From the NCBI RefSeq assembly GCF_900100785.1, contig NZ_FNCP01000035.1, positions 1-37,810 of the forward strand: a stretch of DNA of 37,810 nt. The letters run 5' to 3'. Source of the DNA: Desulfosporosinus hippei DSM 8344 (GTDB lineage Bacteria > Bacillota > Desulfitobacteriia > Desulfitobacteriales > Desulfitobacteriaceae). Below are positions 31,310-37,810 of this stretch, in pieces (the stretch's first letter is position 1; the number at the start of each line of letters is the position of its first letter). A program made the translations under genes and the position numbers. Under the pieces are notes generated by a model. The model searched no databases and was not told the origin of the DNA. It worked only from the letters and a program-made list of their open reading frames with translations.

Positions 31310-31580
31310 GAGGTAATCCTTAATTAAGAACCAGTGTATTAAGTTTACCAACATTTGCTTAGATTCTATATGGACGGCCTATGCAGTAAAGGGAGGACAT
31401 CGGGAAGTTGATAATCTCTATCGCTTTGGGCTTGTGAATTCATTTGCGATCTCATGTATTCGATTAATCTTTTAAACACGAATTAGTTGCTTTTATGAGT
31501 TCCCTTGAAAGATGCTTAAGCTTATTCGCCAAATGCAAAATGATTAATATTGAATGTTTAAATTAAAGGAGATGGAAACT

Positions 31581-32744
31581 TTGCGTAATAAAGAAATGTT
31601 GCTTGTACCAGGACCTACACCCGTTATGGATGAAATATATGACGCTTTGTCTAGTGAGACAATGGGGCATACAGATCCGAGATTTGCCAGGATCTTTAAG
31701 AACAGTTTGGATTTGACCAAGCGATTGTATAATACTGATGGCGAAGTCTTTGTTATTGCCGGTTCTGGAACTTTGGCCATGGAAATGGCCATTATTAACA
31801 CGGTTGCGCCGGGTGAAAAGCTGCTGGTTGTAAGCCATGGCTATTTTGGCGATCGCTTTATCCCAATGGCAAAGGTATTTGGTATTCAAGTTGAAACCCT
31901 TCAAGCCGAGTGGGGTCAACAGATCAGTAAGGAATCAGTTGCAGAAAAATTGGCCGAGGGTGGTTTTAAGGCTGTAACGGTGACTCATGTCGATACATCC
32001 ACGGGTGTAATGGCTAATGTTGAAGAGTTAGTTCCAGTGGTTAAGAAAGCTGGTGCGCTCTTTATATTGGATGGGGTCTGTGCTTCTGCTGCTTTAGAAG
32101 AGGATATGCAAAAAACTTATGGCCATCCCGATTATAAGATAGATGTTGTCTTAACCGGATCCCAAAAGGCAATAGGGGTTCCACCGGGACTTGGAATTGT
32201 AGCTTTTGGCCCGCAAGCGCTGGCAGCTCGTGAAGAGATGGCTTCAGTTATGGGTTACTATACAGATATCAAGAACTGGCTTCCAGTTATGAACGAGCCA
32301 GTAAAGTATTTTGCTACCCCTCCGGTTAACATGATTTATGCATTTAATCAGGGCATGGAAATGGTTATGGCAGAAGGTTTGGAGAATCGTTATCGTCGTC
32401 ACTCAGCCCTTGGACGAGCAATGAGAACCGCTCTAAAAGTTTATGGAATGAAGCCTTTAGCAGAAGAAGCTGTAGCTGCTCCGACTTTAAGCTGCATCAT
32501 TTATCCTGAAGGCTTAAACGATGCAGAGTTTCGCTCGAAGTTAGGAGCGAAGGGTGTGGTTGTTGCCGGGGCTTTAGCGGCCTTAGCAGGGAAGGCATTC
32601 CGAATTGGGCATATGGGAAATGCCACCGAAGAAATGTTTATTAAAGCGCTTCAAATCATTGGGGAGACTCTCCAAGAGATGGGATATGAAGCGAAGGTGG
32701 ACGCAGCAATCGATGAATTCAAAGGGATTTATCGTTTGGTATAA
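31581..32744 (+). CDS. Class V aminotransferase (alanine/serine/ureidoglycine-glyoxylate type)
   Basis: PLP-dependent aminotransferase of the AGXT/PucG/SGAT family, 387 residues, cytoplasmic. Features: N-terminal LLVPGPTPV, SGTLAMEMAI, the PLP-ring Asp in FILDGVCASA (D164) and the Schiff-base Lys in VVLTGSQKAIGVPPGLG (K196), with a C-terminal RIGHMGN substrate-carboxylate motif. I choose TTG 31581 because AAGGAG (31566-31571) is 9 nt upstream and the protein then begins RNKEMLLVPG as in relatives; ATG 31554 overlaps that site. PurR- and guanine-riboswitch-type control points either to purine breakdown ((S)-ureidoglycine-glyoxylate transamination, as PucG) or to supply of glycine/serine for purine synthesis. 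Sequence alone does not decide between them. Confidence 0.87.
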   Translation: MRNKEMLLVPGPTPVMDEIYDALSSETMGHTDPRFARIFKNSLDLTKRLYNTDGEVFVIAGSGTLAMEMAIINTVAPGEKLLVVSHGYFGDRFIPMAKVFGIQVETLQAEWGQQISKESVAEKLAEGGFKAVTVTHVDTSTGVMANVEELVPVVKKAGALFILDGVCASAALEEDMQKTYGHPDYKIDVVLTGSQKAIGVPPGLGIVAFGPQALAAREEMASVMGYYTDIKNWLPVMNEPVKYFATPPVNMIYAFNQGMEMVMAEGLENRYRRHSALGRAMRTALKVYGMKPLAEEAVAAPTLSCIIYPEGLNDAEFRSKLGAKGVVVAGALAALAGKAFRIGHMGNATEEMFIKALQIIGETLQEMGYEAKVDAAIDEFKGIYRLV

Positions 32745-32832
32745 AGAACTTCAAATGTTGAATATTAATTCTAACAAAGAGTTTTTACATTATCATTATA
32801 AAGAGACAAGGCTGTTAAGGAATTTGATATTA

Positions 32833-32890
32833 CTCCCCTTGTGGTAGACAGGTTAAAAAATAATTGTCTATTACAAGGAGGAGCTTTTTT
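32833..32890 (+). terminator. Intrinsic terminator of the aminotransferase gene
   Basis: CTCCCCTTGT..TAGACA pairs with TGTCTA..ACAAGGAGGAG (one bulge), followed by CTTTTTT. The 3' arm mimics a strong ribosome site and an ATG follows, but that frame stops after three codons. Confidence 0.85.
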
Positions 32891-32933
32891 ATGTCTAACT
32901 AAGCGTAATTATCAGGATCAGATAAGGTAGCAA

Positions 32934-33047
32934 TTGAAATTCGTCACTGGTGTCGAATTTGATCTGGATACAACATACTATGATCTGCTGAAAATGCATA
33001 AAGTAATCGAAGATTTTCCATTTAACTCCTTATGTTTAAATCGATAA
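32934..33047 (+). pseudogene. 37-codon open frame, possible gene remnant
   Basis: TTG 32934 with AAGG 6 nt upstream opens MKFVTGVEFDLDTTYYDLL and ends in a stop at 33047. The composition looks protein-like, and a neighbouring frame just before it (SGSDKVAIEI) could be the other half of a frameshifted gene. The family is not recognised. It may be a decayed gene between the two purine-controlled units, or chance. The rest of 32891-33080 shows nothing else. Confidence 0.25.
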
Positions 33048-33081
33048 TGACATCCCACACAGAAACACTACATCGATTGTT

Positions 33082-33115
33082 CGAACGATATACATTATTA
33101 CTCATTTAATGTTCG
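33082..33115 (+). promoter_or_regulatory. PurBox pair (PurR operator) upstream of the molybdenum hydroxylase operon
   Basis: CGAAC (33082-33086) and GTTCG (33111-33115) with the same 24-bp gap as at 30982. The right arm with its flanks, AATGTTCGGAAAT, matches the inverted PurBox consensus AWWGTTCGGWWWT at every position. It ends 8 bp before the -35. Confidence 0.8.
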
Positions 33116-33123
33116 GAAATGTA

Positions 33124-33152
33124 TTGACCTAGGCTTAAGTTTCTTGTAGAAT
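33124..33152 (+). promoter_or_regulatory. Sigma-A promoter of the riboswitch-molybdenum hydroxylase transcript
   Basis: TTGACC (33124-33129), 17-bp spacer, TAGAAT (33147-33152), the same layout as at 31025. Confidence 0.8.
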
Positions 33153-33178
33153 AATCTCTAGATCAGTAAATAAATAGT

Positions 33179-33247
33179 GTTCATATAGTGGCAGAGATAT
33201 GGTCTGCAAGTTTCTACCGGACTGCCGTAAATGGTCCGACTATGAGC
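33179..33247 (+). ncRNA. Purine riboswitch, guanine class (copy 2)
   Basis: A 69-nt aptamer nearly identical to copy 1: P1 GTTCATA/TATGAGC, P2 GCAGA/TCTGC with canonical L2 GATATGG, junction AAGTTTCTACC, L3 CCGTAAAT, and CCGACTATG with C at the specificity position (guanine class). It lies in the leader of the molybdenum hydroxylase operon. Confidence 0.96.
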
Positions 33248-33252
33248 GAAAG

Positions 33253-33433
33253 AATGTACGACGGGCCTATGCCCAAATTGTACAAATCCAAAAACTTTAG
33301 AGGTACTATTCAGAAAGCATAACTTTACTTTAAGTTGCATTTTCTGAAGCATAAGTGCAACTAAGGCTATCGCCTGCGCCTAATGCTTGCCGCTGGCCGA
33401 GTTTTCTAATAGGTTAACTTTGTTTTTGGATTA
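33253..33433 (+). other. Structured leader between riboswitch 2 and its attenuator
   Basis: The leader is unusually long and folded. TGTAC..GGGC/GCCC..GTACA forms a hairpin at about 33253-33283. AATCCAAAAAC near 33284 pairs over 150 nt with GTTTTTGGATT ending at 33433. Inside that, TTCAGAAA..AACTT pairs with AAGTT..TTTCTGAA. Copy 1 has no equivalent of this size. I cannot match it to a known riboswitch; a second sensor, for example for molybdenum cofactor, is possible but unsupported. Confidence 0.5.
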
Positions 33434-33449
33434 TGCCGCAGGGTCAGAT

Positions 33450-33514
33450 CCCAGGCGGGCAGATTTCTCTCATCAATTTGAGTTGAAAGCTGTTCGCTTG
33501 GGTTTGTTTTTTTT
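33450..33514 (+). terminator. Attenuator of riboswitch 2
   Basis: CCCAGGCGGGCAG pairs with CTGTTCGCTTGGG (13 bp with three G-U), continued inside by TTTC/GAAA and CTCA/TGAG, and followed by TTTGTTTTTTTT. It is sequence-related to the copy 1 terminator, showing the two leaders are duplicates. The FAD subunit starts 38 bp later. Confidence 0.88.
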
Positions 33515-33551
33515 ATGGTAATGACTTAGAGACACATGAGGAGGGGTAAGC

Positions 33552-34355
33552 GTGTTTACCATGCTTAATTTGGTTCAACCAAAAGAACTTGAAGAAGCGT
33601 ATCAGATCTTGTCTGAGAAACGAAATAATACTATTCTTGGAGGCTGTGCCTTTCTAAAAATGGGCAAAAAACGAATAACGACAGGGATAGATCTGTCGAA
33701 CCTTAAGTTGAACTATATTCAGGAGCGGGATGGATTTATTGAGATTGGAGCTATGACAAGTCTGCGAGATATTGAAATTAATCCCCTGCTAAAAGATAAT
33801 TATAATGGGGTACTTGCGCAATCTGTGCGTGATATTATCGGAGTGCAATTTAGAAACGGTGTGACAGTAGGTGCTTCAGTATATTCTAAGTACGGCTTTT
33901 CTGATCTAATCACGGCGTTATTGTCCTTAGACACGGAGGTTGAGTTATTTAAGGCAGGGAGAATGCCTTTAGAAGAGTTTCTTGCTCAGCCAAAGGGAAA
34001 GGATATCCTTGTTAGATTATGGATAAGAAAAACCAGCTGTCAAGCAGTCTACATGAGCTTTCGGAATTCAGCCAGCGATTATTCGGTTTTAAATGTAGCA
34101 GTATCTAAGCTTAATGATCAATGGAGGATTGCAGTGGGGGCCAGACCGAGTAAAGCAGCGCTTGCAGTCAGTGCTTCCGAAATGTTAGTTGGAGAGATTC
34201 CGTCGTCGGAAAGGATTGAAGCGGCGGTGCAAAAAGTTACAGAGGAATTGTCCTTTGGAACGAATACGAGGGGTACATCCGTTTATCGAAAAGCCCTTTG
34301 CAAAGCTCTCGTCAGACGGGGAATACTGGAGGTAATGGCATGCAAATCGAACTAA
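33552..34355 (+). CDS. FAD-binding subunit of a xanthine dehydrogenase-type hydroxylase
   Basis: Medium subunit (CoxM/XdhB-like) of a molybdenum hydroxylase, 267 residues, passing electrons from the [2Fe-2S] subunit to FAD and then to NAD+ or another acceptor. It shows the FAD-binding loop ILGGCAFLKMGKKRITTGIDLS, FIEIGAMTSLRDIE and the second FAD segment VRDIIGVQFRNGVTVGASVYSKYGFSDLITALLSLD, then the C-terminal CO_deh_flav_C domain. The TIGG-type loop is slightly altered (LGGCAF). Start is GTG 33552 with AGGAGGGG 5 nt upstream. It overlaps the [2Fe-2S] gene by 16 bp. First gene of the operon, behind the PurBox, guanine riboswitch and attenuator. Confidence 0.9.
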   Translation: MFTMLNLVQPKELEEAYQILSEKRNNTILGGCAFLKMGKKRITTGIDLSNLKLNYIQERDGFIEIGAMTSLRDIEINPLLKDNYNGVLAQSVRDIIGVQFRNGVTVGASVYSKYGFSDLITALLSLDTEVELFKAGRMPLEEFLAQPKGKDILVRLWIRKTSCQAVYMSFRNSASDYSVLNVAVSKLNDQWRIAVGARPSKAALAVSASEMLVGEIPSSERIEAAVQKVTEELSFGTNTRGTSVYRKALCKALVRRGILEVMACKSN

Positions 34356-34789
34356 CAGTTAATGATAAAGTGGTTCAGTGGGAAGTTGGGAACCATGAGT
34401 TCTTAGCGGATACGTTAAGATCCCATGGGTATTTGAGTGTTAAAAAGGCTTGCGACACAAGTTGTTGCGGACTTTGTACTGTCTGGATAGATGGAAAATC
34501 AATGCTTTCATGTTCGATTCTTTCTTTGCGTGCCCATGGCAAAAAAGTCACAACTATTGAAGGGCTGCCTAAGGAAGCAGAAGAATTTGCTCAGATACTC
34601 AGCGCAGAGGGGGCTGAACAATGTGGTTTTTGCAGCCCTGGCTTTATTATGAGCGTGTTAGCAATGAAAAATGAACTTGTTAACCCCACTGAAGAAGAAA
34701 TCATTCACTATTTAACGGGTAATTTGTGTCGCTGTACTGGCTACATGGGTCAGCTTAGAGCAATCAAGACCTATTTGGGGGTGGCTTAG
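34340..34789 (+). CDS. [2Fe-2S] subunit of a xanthine dehydrogenase-type hydroxylase
   Basis: Small subunit of 149 residues with the two [2Fe-2S] domains of the family. The N-terminal plant-type cluster is held by C38, C43, C46 and C58 (CDTSCCGLC...C); the C-terminal helical domain cluster by C95, C98, C130 and C132 (CGFCSPG and LCRCTGY). I use ATG 34340, which has GGAGG 7 nt upstream and begins directly on the first strand (MQIELTVNDK); the frame is open to 34298. The next gene begins 1 bp after its stop, so all three subunits are tightly coupled. Confidence 0.94.
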   Translation: MQIELTVNDKVVQWEVGNHEFLADTLRSHGYLSVKKACDTSCCGLCTVWIDGKSMLSCSILSLRAHGKKVTTIEGLPKEAEEFAQILSAEGAEQCGFCSPGFIMSVLAMKNELVNPTEEEIIHYLTGNLCRCTGYMGQLRAIKTYLGVA

Positions 34790-34790
34790 G

Positions 34791-37067
34791 ATGAAGAATG
34801 TAGGCCATAGTATCCGGAAAATCGACGGGATGGCAGTTGCCACAGGTAAGCCTGTGTATACCGAAGATTTAGCCATGCCTAATGCTTTAGTAATAAAAAT
34901 CCTTAGAAGCCCACATGCTTATGCTAAGATTACTTCGATTGATGTATCTAGAGCAGAGAGTATAGAGGGCGTAGAATGCGTGCTCACCTATAGGGATGTG
35001 CCAAACCAACGATTTACTTTAGCTGGCCAATCTTACCCGGAGCCTTCGCCCTATGATCGTTTGATTCTGGATCAAGTCCTTCGCTATGTAGGAGATGAAG
35101 TGGCGATTATTGCGGCTGTGGATGAAAAGACAGCGCACCGAGCAATGAAGAAGATCAAAGTTGAGTATGAAGTACTGAATCCGGTTCTGGACTTTGAAGA
35201 GGCCATAGGGCACCCGTCAGTTGTTCATCCTGAAGAGGACTTGAGCGTTAACTTCGATATTGGCTTACGGAAGGAAATGAATATTACTTCTTCCAGTCAT
35301 GAAGAAGTCGGAGATGTGGAAGAAGAGTTTAAGCATTGTGCCGTAATTGTTGAAGACGTCTATTATCCCCAAGCTCAAGCGCATACCATGATGGAGACCT
35401 ATCGTTCTTTTACCTATCTGGATCACGCAGGCAGATTAGTTGTACTCAGTTCGACACAGGTTCCCTTTCATATTAGAAGACAGTTAGCTCGGGCCTTGCA
35501 AATTCCGGCAAGTAAAATCCGCGTAATTAAGCCCAGAATCGGCGGTGGATTTGGCGGAAAGCAGACCGGAGCAGGAGATATTTTTGCAGCCATTGTTACT
35601 ATAAAGACCGGAAAACCGGCGCTGATCATTTATGATCGAAAAGAAACCTTTAGCGCCACGACTAGCCGTCATGCTATGAGATTAAGGGTTAAATTGGGTG
35701 CTGACTTAGAAGGAATTATTAGGGCAATTGATATGGAAGTTTTATCGGATACAGGAGCCTATGGAGAACATGCCCCGACGGTTTTAAGCTGCGTAGGGCA
35801 CTACACTCTGCCCCTCTATAATAAAACCAGAGCTGTACGATTTGACGGGAAAGCTGTCTACACCAATAAAATGCCTGCAGGGGCCTTTAGAGGATATGGA
35901 GCGACTCAGGGAACATTTGCCTTGGAATCGACGGTGAATAAATTAGCGGAACAGCTAAATATGGATCCGACAGAAATTCGTTTAAAGAACATCAGCAAAG
36001 TCGGAGAAACATTTCTTACGGGTCAGGGAGTTGCACTTGGCAGTACGACCTTAGATCGATGTATTGCTAAGGGGAAAGAGTTGATCAGTTGGGAGGAAAA
36101 GTTCCCGCGTCAAGAAATTGGAAACAATAAAGTGAGAGCGGTGGGAATGGCTATTACGATGCAAGGGTCTGGAATTGCCAATATTGGGACGGCATCCGTT
36201 GAAATTCGCTTAAATGATGATGGCAACTTCACTCTGCTTACGGGAGCAACCGATATGGGAACTGGATGTGACACAATTCTCACCCAAATAGCGGCAGATG
36301 CTTTAGAGGTTCCTATGGAAATGATTATTATTAATGCTGGAGATACAGATACATCTCCGTATGACCCTGGTTCATACGCCTCTAGTACAACTTATTTAGC
36401 AGGTAGTGCAGTTATCAAGGCCGCAGAAGAGTTAAGAGGAAAGATACTTGAGCAGGGTGCATTACTTTTAGGGGTTTCTGTCGAGGATGTTGAATTTGAT
36501 GGCTTAGCAGTTCGAACTTTACGGGGAGATAAGGATATAAGCTTTGCCAAGCTTGCTGAGCTAACTGTTCTTGGTAATGGAAAGCTACAGTTAGTAGGCT
36601 ACGCTACTCATGGCAGTGAAGTATCCCCGCCTCCCTATGTTGCTGGTTTTGCTGAGGTAGAAGTTGATCAAGAGACGGGTAAAGTGGATTTAATTGATTA
36701 TGTAGCGGTTATTGACTGTGGAACAGTTATCAATCCAGCTTTAGCTCGGATTCAAGCGGAAGGTGGAATTGCTCAAGGGATCGGGATGGCACTATACGAA
36801 CAGGTCAGATATGATGAAATAGGAAAGATGGCTACCAACAGCTTTATGCAATATAAAATCCCCACTCGTAAGGATGTTGGCAAGGTTCGTATAGCATTTG
36901 AAGAAAGTTTTGAACCTACAGGTCCATTTGGAGCAAAATCAATCGGAGAAGTAGTAGCAAATACCCCGCCGCCAGCTATTGCGCATGCGATTTATAATGC
37001 TGTTGGAGTCAGAGAGAACCAGTTGCCAATAACCCCGGAAAAAGTTTTTCTGGGAATGTTAAAATAA
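34791..37067 (+). CDS. Molybdopterin-binding catalytic subunit of a xanthine dehydrogenase-type hydroxylase
   Basis: Large catalytic subunit, 758 residues, containing the Mo-molybdopterin site where purines or related N-heterocycles or aldehydes are hydroxylated. Features: the N-terminal a/b hammerhead domain (GKPVYTEDLAMPNALVIK, LRSPHAYAKI), the cofactor loops RIGGGFGGKQTG, PAGAFRGYGATQ and GATDMGTGCDTILTQIAADAL, and the C-terminal catalytic Glu in GPFGAKSIGE (E720). No in-frame TGA occurs. Purine-linked control makes xanthine or hypoxanthine the most likely substrate, but the family also includes nicotinate, aldehyde and selenium-dependent hydroxylases. No XdhC-type maturation gene is next to it. 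ATG 34791 follows GGGGGTGG. Confidence 0.92.
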   Translation: MKNVGHSIRKIDGMAVATGKPVYTEDLAMPNALVIKILRSPHAYAKITSIDVSRAESIEGVECVLTYRDVPNQRFTLAGQSYPEPSPYDRLILDQVLRYVGDEVAIIAAVDEKTAHRAMKKIKVEYEVLNPVLDFEEAIGHPSVVHPEEDLSVNFDIGLRKEMNITSSSHEEVGDVEEEFKHCAVIVEDVYYPQAQAHTMMETYRSFTYLDHAGRLVVLSSTQVPFHIRRQLARALQIPASKIRVIKPRIGGGFGGKQTGAGDIFAAIVTIKTGKPALIIYDRKETFSATTSRHAMRLRVKLGADLEGIIRAIDMEVLSDTGAYGEHAPTVLSCVGHYTLPLYNKTRAVRFDGKAVYTNKMPAGAFRGYGATQGTFALESTVNKLAEQLNMDPTEIRLKNISKVGETFLTGQGVALGSTTLDRCIAKGKELISWEEKFPRQEIGNNKVRAVGMAITMQGSGIANIGTASVEIRLNDDGNFTLLTGATDMGTGCDTILTQIAADALEVPMEMIIINAGDTDTSPYDPGSYASSTTYLAGSAVIKAAEELRGKILEQGALLLGVSVEDVEFDGLAVRTLRGDKDISFAKLAELTVLGNGKLQLVGYATHGSEVSPPPYVAGFAEVEVDQETGKVDLIDYVAVIDCGTVINPALARIQAEGGIAQGIGMALYEQVRYDEIGKMATNSFMQYKIPTRKDVGKVRIAFEESFEPTGPFGAKSIGEVVANTPPPAIAHAIYNAVGVRENQLPITPEKVFLGMLK

Positions 37068-37102
37068 TTCTCCGGGAAGGGTGCTTCTGTCTGACTTGTT
37101 GG

Positions 37103-37149
37103 TTTGATCCTCACTAGGGTAAGCAAAACCCAGTGAGGATCAAATTTTT
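37103..37149 (+). terminator. Intrinsic terminator of the molybdenum hydroxylase operon
   Basis: TTTGATCCTCACT pairs with AGTGAGGATCAAA (13 bp) with an inner GGGT/ACCC helix, followed by TTTTT. Confidence 0.92.
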
Positions 37150-37201
37150 GATGTGAGTAAGCATTAGCCCTCTTTACTTCACAGTGCCCTTGTCTAAATT
37201 G

Positions 37202-37210
37202 TGCTATAAT
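37202..37210 (+). promoter_or_regulatory. Extended -10 promoter for the MazG-like gene
   Basis: TGC-TATAAT (37202-37210) is an extended -10 with a perfect hexamer, about 30 bp before the start codon. No good -35 is seen at 16-18 bp. Confidence 0.6.
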
Positions 37211-37239
37211 GTATAAAGACTATCCGGAGGTGTGGCTAA

Positions 37240-37581
37240 ATGACTTTAAATAATCTAACAGCTCAGAAAAGGTGCGTTTCGAAAACAGTCACGTTGCCTC
37301 GCTTGAACCGATTGAGTCCTTCGTTAGAAAGTACAGCACTTAAAATCATGGAGGAATCAGGTGAATTAGCCCAAGCAATTGGGAAACTCCGTGGGCTCAA
37401 CGGGGAGCAACAGCGCTTAGTAGAGGAAGAGGCCATGCTGAAAGTTGCTAAGGAGCTGGTAGATGTGGCTCAAACTGCTGTGACAATGATGTTTGTTCTT
37501 GAAGAGCAATATGGAATAGATTTAGAAGTAATTCTAAAAGAACATTTAGAGAAGCTGCGTACCAAAGGATATTGTGATTAA
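37240..37581 (+). CDS. MazG-like nucleotide pyrophosphohydrolase-fold protein
   Basis: 113 residues, all-alpha MazG-like protein. The metal-binding pattern is present: KIMEESGELAQAIGK (ExxxE) followed by EEAMLKVAKELVDVAQTAVTMMF (E...D). Members hydrolyse NTPs or dNTPs to NMP and pyrophosphate, in house-cleaning or signalling. Here there is one domain only, like the short MazG-like proteins of Bacilli and Clostridia. ATG 37240 follows GGAGG at 8-9 nt. Monocistronic, with a promoter at 37202. A weak hairpin (AAATTTCCT/AGGAATTT, around 37632-37660) may end it. Confidence 0.85.
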   Translation: MTLNNLTAQKRCVSKTVTLPRLNRLSPSLESTALKIMEESGELAQAIGKLRGLNGEQQRLVEEEAMLKVAKELVDVAQTAVTMMFVLEEQYGIDLEVILKEHLEKLRTKGYCD

Positions 37582-37720
37582 ATTCTTTTAGGTATTTAGC
37601 TTTGCTTATAAATAGTTTATTTCTTTTTAGAAATTTCCTTTTTTAGTTAGAGGAATTTATTAGGATTCTAACGAATGTTTGAACTAGGGGATGGCTAAAG
37701 CTTAAAACGGAGGTTATAGT

Positions 37721-37786
37721 TTGAAAGAACCCATAAATATGAACGCTTTAATAAAAGGACATAACAAAATAAGCCCTGCTAACTAG
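37721..37786 (+). CDS. Possible 21-residue small ORF
   Basis: TTG 37721 is preceded by CGGAGG 7 nt upstream and opens MKEPINMNALIKGHNKISPAN before TAG. The ribosome site is good, but the peptide is not recognised and could be a leader for a gene beyond the window. The rest of 37582-37810 shows no gene. Confidence 0.25.
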   Translation: MKEPINMNALIKGHNKISPAN

Positions 37787-37810
37787 CGGACTTTGAAAAA
37801 TGAATATCGA

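Noticed and set aside
31563-31919. 118-codon minus-strand frame opposite the aminotransferase
   Set aside because: Shadow of the aminotransferase gene; no start signals.
32891-32914. ATG after AAGGAGGAG as a new gene start
   Set aside because: The purine-rich stretch is the 3' arm of a terminator stem followed by a T-run, and the frame stops after three codons.
34791-37067. Selenium-dependent molybdenum hydroxylase
   Set aside because: No in-frame TGA and no selenium-hydroxylase accessory genes are visible nearby; labile selenium cannot be judged from this sequence.

Overview
The window looks like chromosome of a strictly anaerobic, endospore-forming, low-GC Gram-positive of the Peptococcaceae/Desulfitobacteriaceae type (Desulfosporosinus or Desulfitobacterium-like). 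This is inferred from gene content: a minimal SufBC pair, futalosine-pathway menaquinone genes, a TAT-exported four-cluster ferredoxin with an NrfD partner, a small siroheme reductase, a RACo-like corrinoid activator, spore-coat-like proteins, a xanthine-dehydrogenase-type molybdenum hydroxylase, strong AGGAGG ribosome sites and frequent TTG/GTG starts. No rRNA, tRNA, IS element, prophage or CRISPR array was seen.

Layout. 1-3.05 kb (minus strand): sufBC-type Fe-S assembly genes, a small unknown protein with a possible SigK promoter, and a HAD phosphatase. 3.2-6.1 kb: a membrane-anchored L,D-transpeptidase convergent with an ArAE/FUSC-type membrane protein. 6.3-9.2 kb: trkA-trkH potassium uptake. 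9.4-11.1 kb: a ferredoxin/NrfD redox pair with no catalytic subunit beside it. 11.2-12.8 kb: RidA and a TDT-family transporter. 12.9-14.9 kb: an acetyltransferase-like protein, a DsbA/FrnE-type oxidoreductase and a small sulfite/nitrite reductase-like protein. 15.0-16.5 kb: mqnB-mqnD. 16.7-18.0 kb: a CotD-like coat protein and a UroD-family protein. 18.1-21.4 kb: a leader with a possible aromatic-rich leader peptide, then arylacetate-CoA ligase and an LctP-type permease. 21.5-25.0 kb: a double GNAT protein, an NRDE/TANGO2 protein and a RACo-like ASKHA protein. 25.0-27.1 kb: a soluble chemoreceptor-like protein with reversed domain order and two small unknowns. 27.2-31.0 kb: a drug-efflux operon (two membrane-fusion proteins, DHA2 MFS pump, MarR). 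31.0-37.1 kb: a class V aminotransferase and a three-subunit molybdenum hydroxylase, each behind the same control module. 37.2 kb to the end: a MazG-like protein and an almost gene-free tail.

Two observations stand out. First, the DsbA/FrnE-type gene at 13549-14160 reads through an in-frame TGA exactly where the first Cys of the CxxC active site should be (U-P-F-C), and a bacterial SECIS-like hairpin follows at the right distance. It is best explained as a selenoprotein that routine gene calling would start about 16 codons too late. Second, the aminotransferase and the molybdenum hydroxylase operon each carry a PurR-type PurBox pair (CGAAC-N24-GTTCG), a sigma-A promoter, a 69-nt guanine-class purine riboswitch and an intrinsic attenuator. 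This is a duplicated two-layer purine control module in front of genes usually tied to purine breakdown or to glycine/glyoxylate metabolism. A third, weaker candidate is a leader peptide ending in Tyr-Leu-Tyr-Ser-Trp that overlaps the terminator upstream of the arylacetate-CoA ligase.
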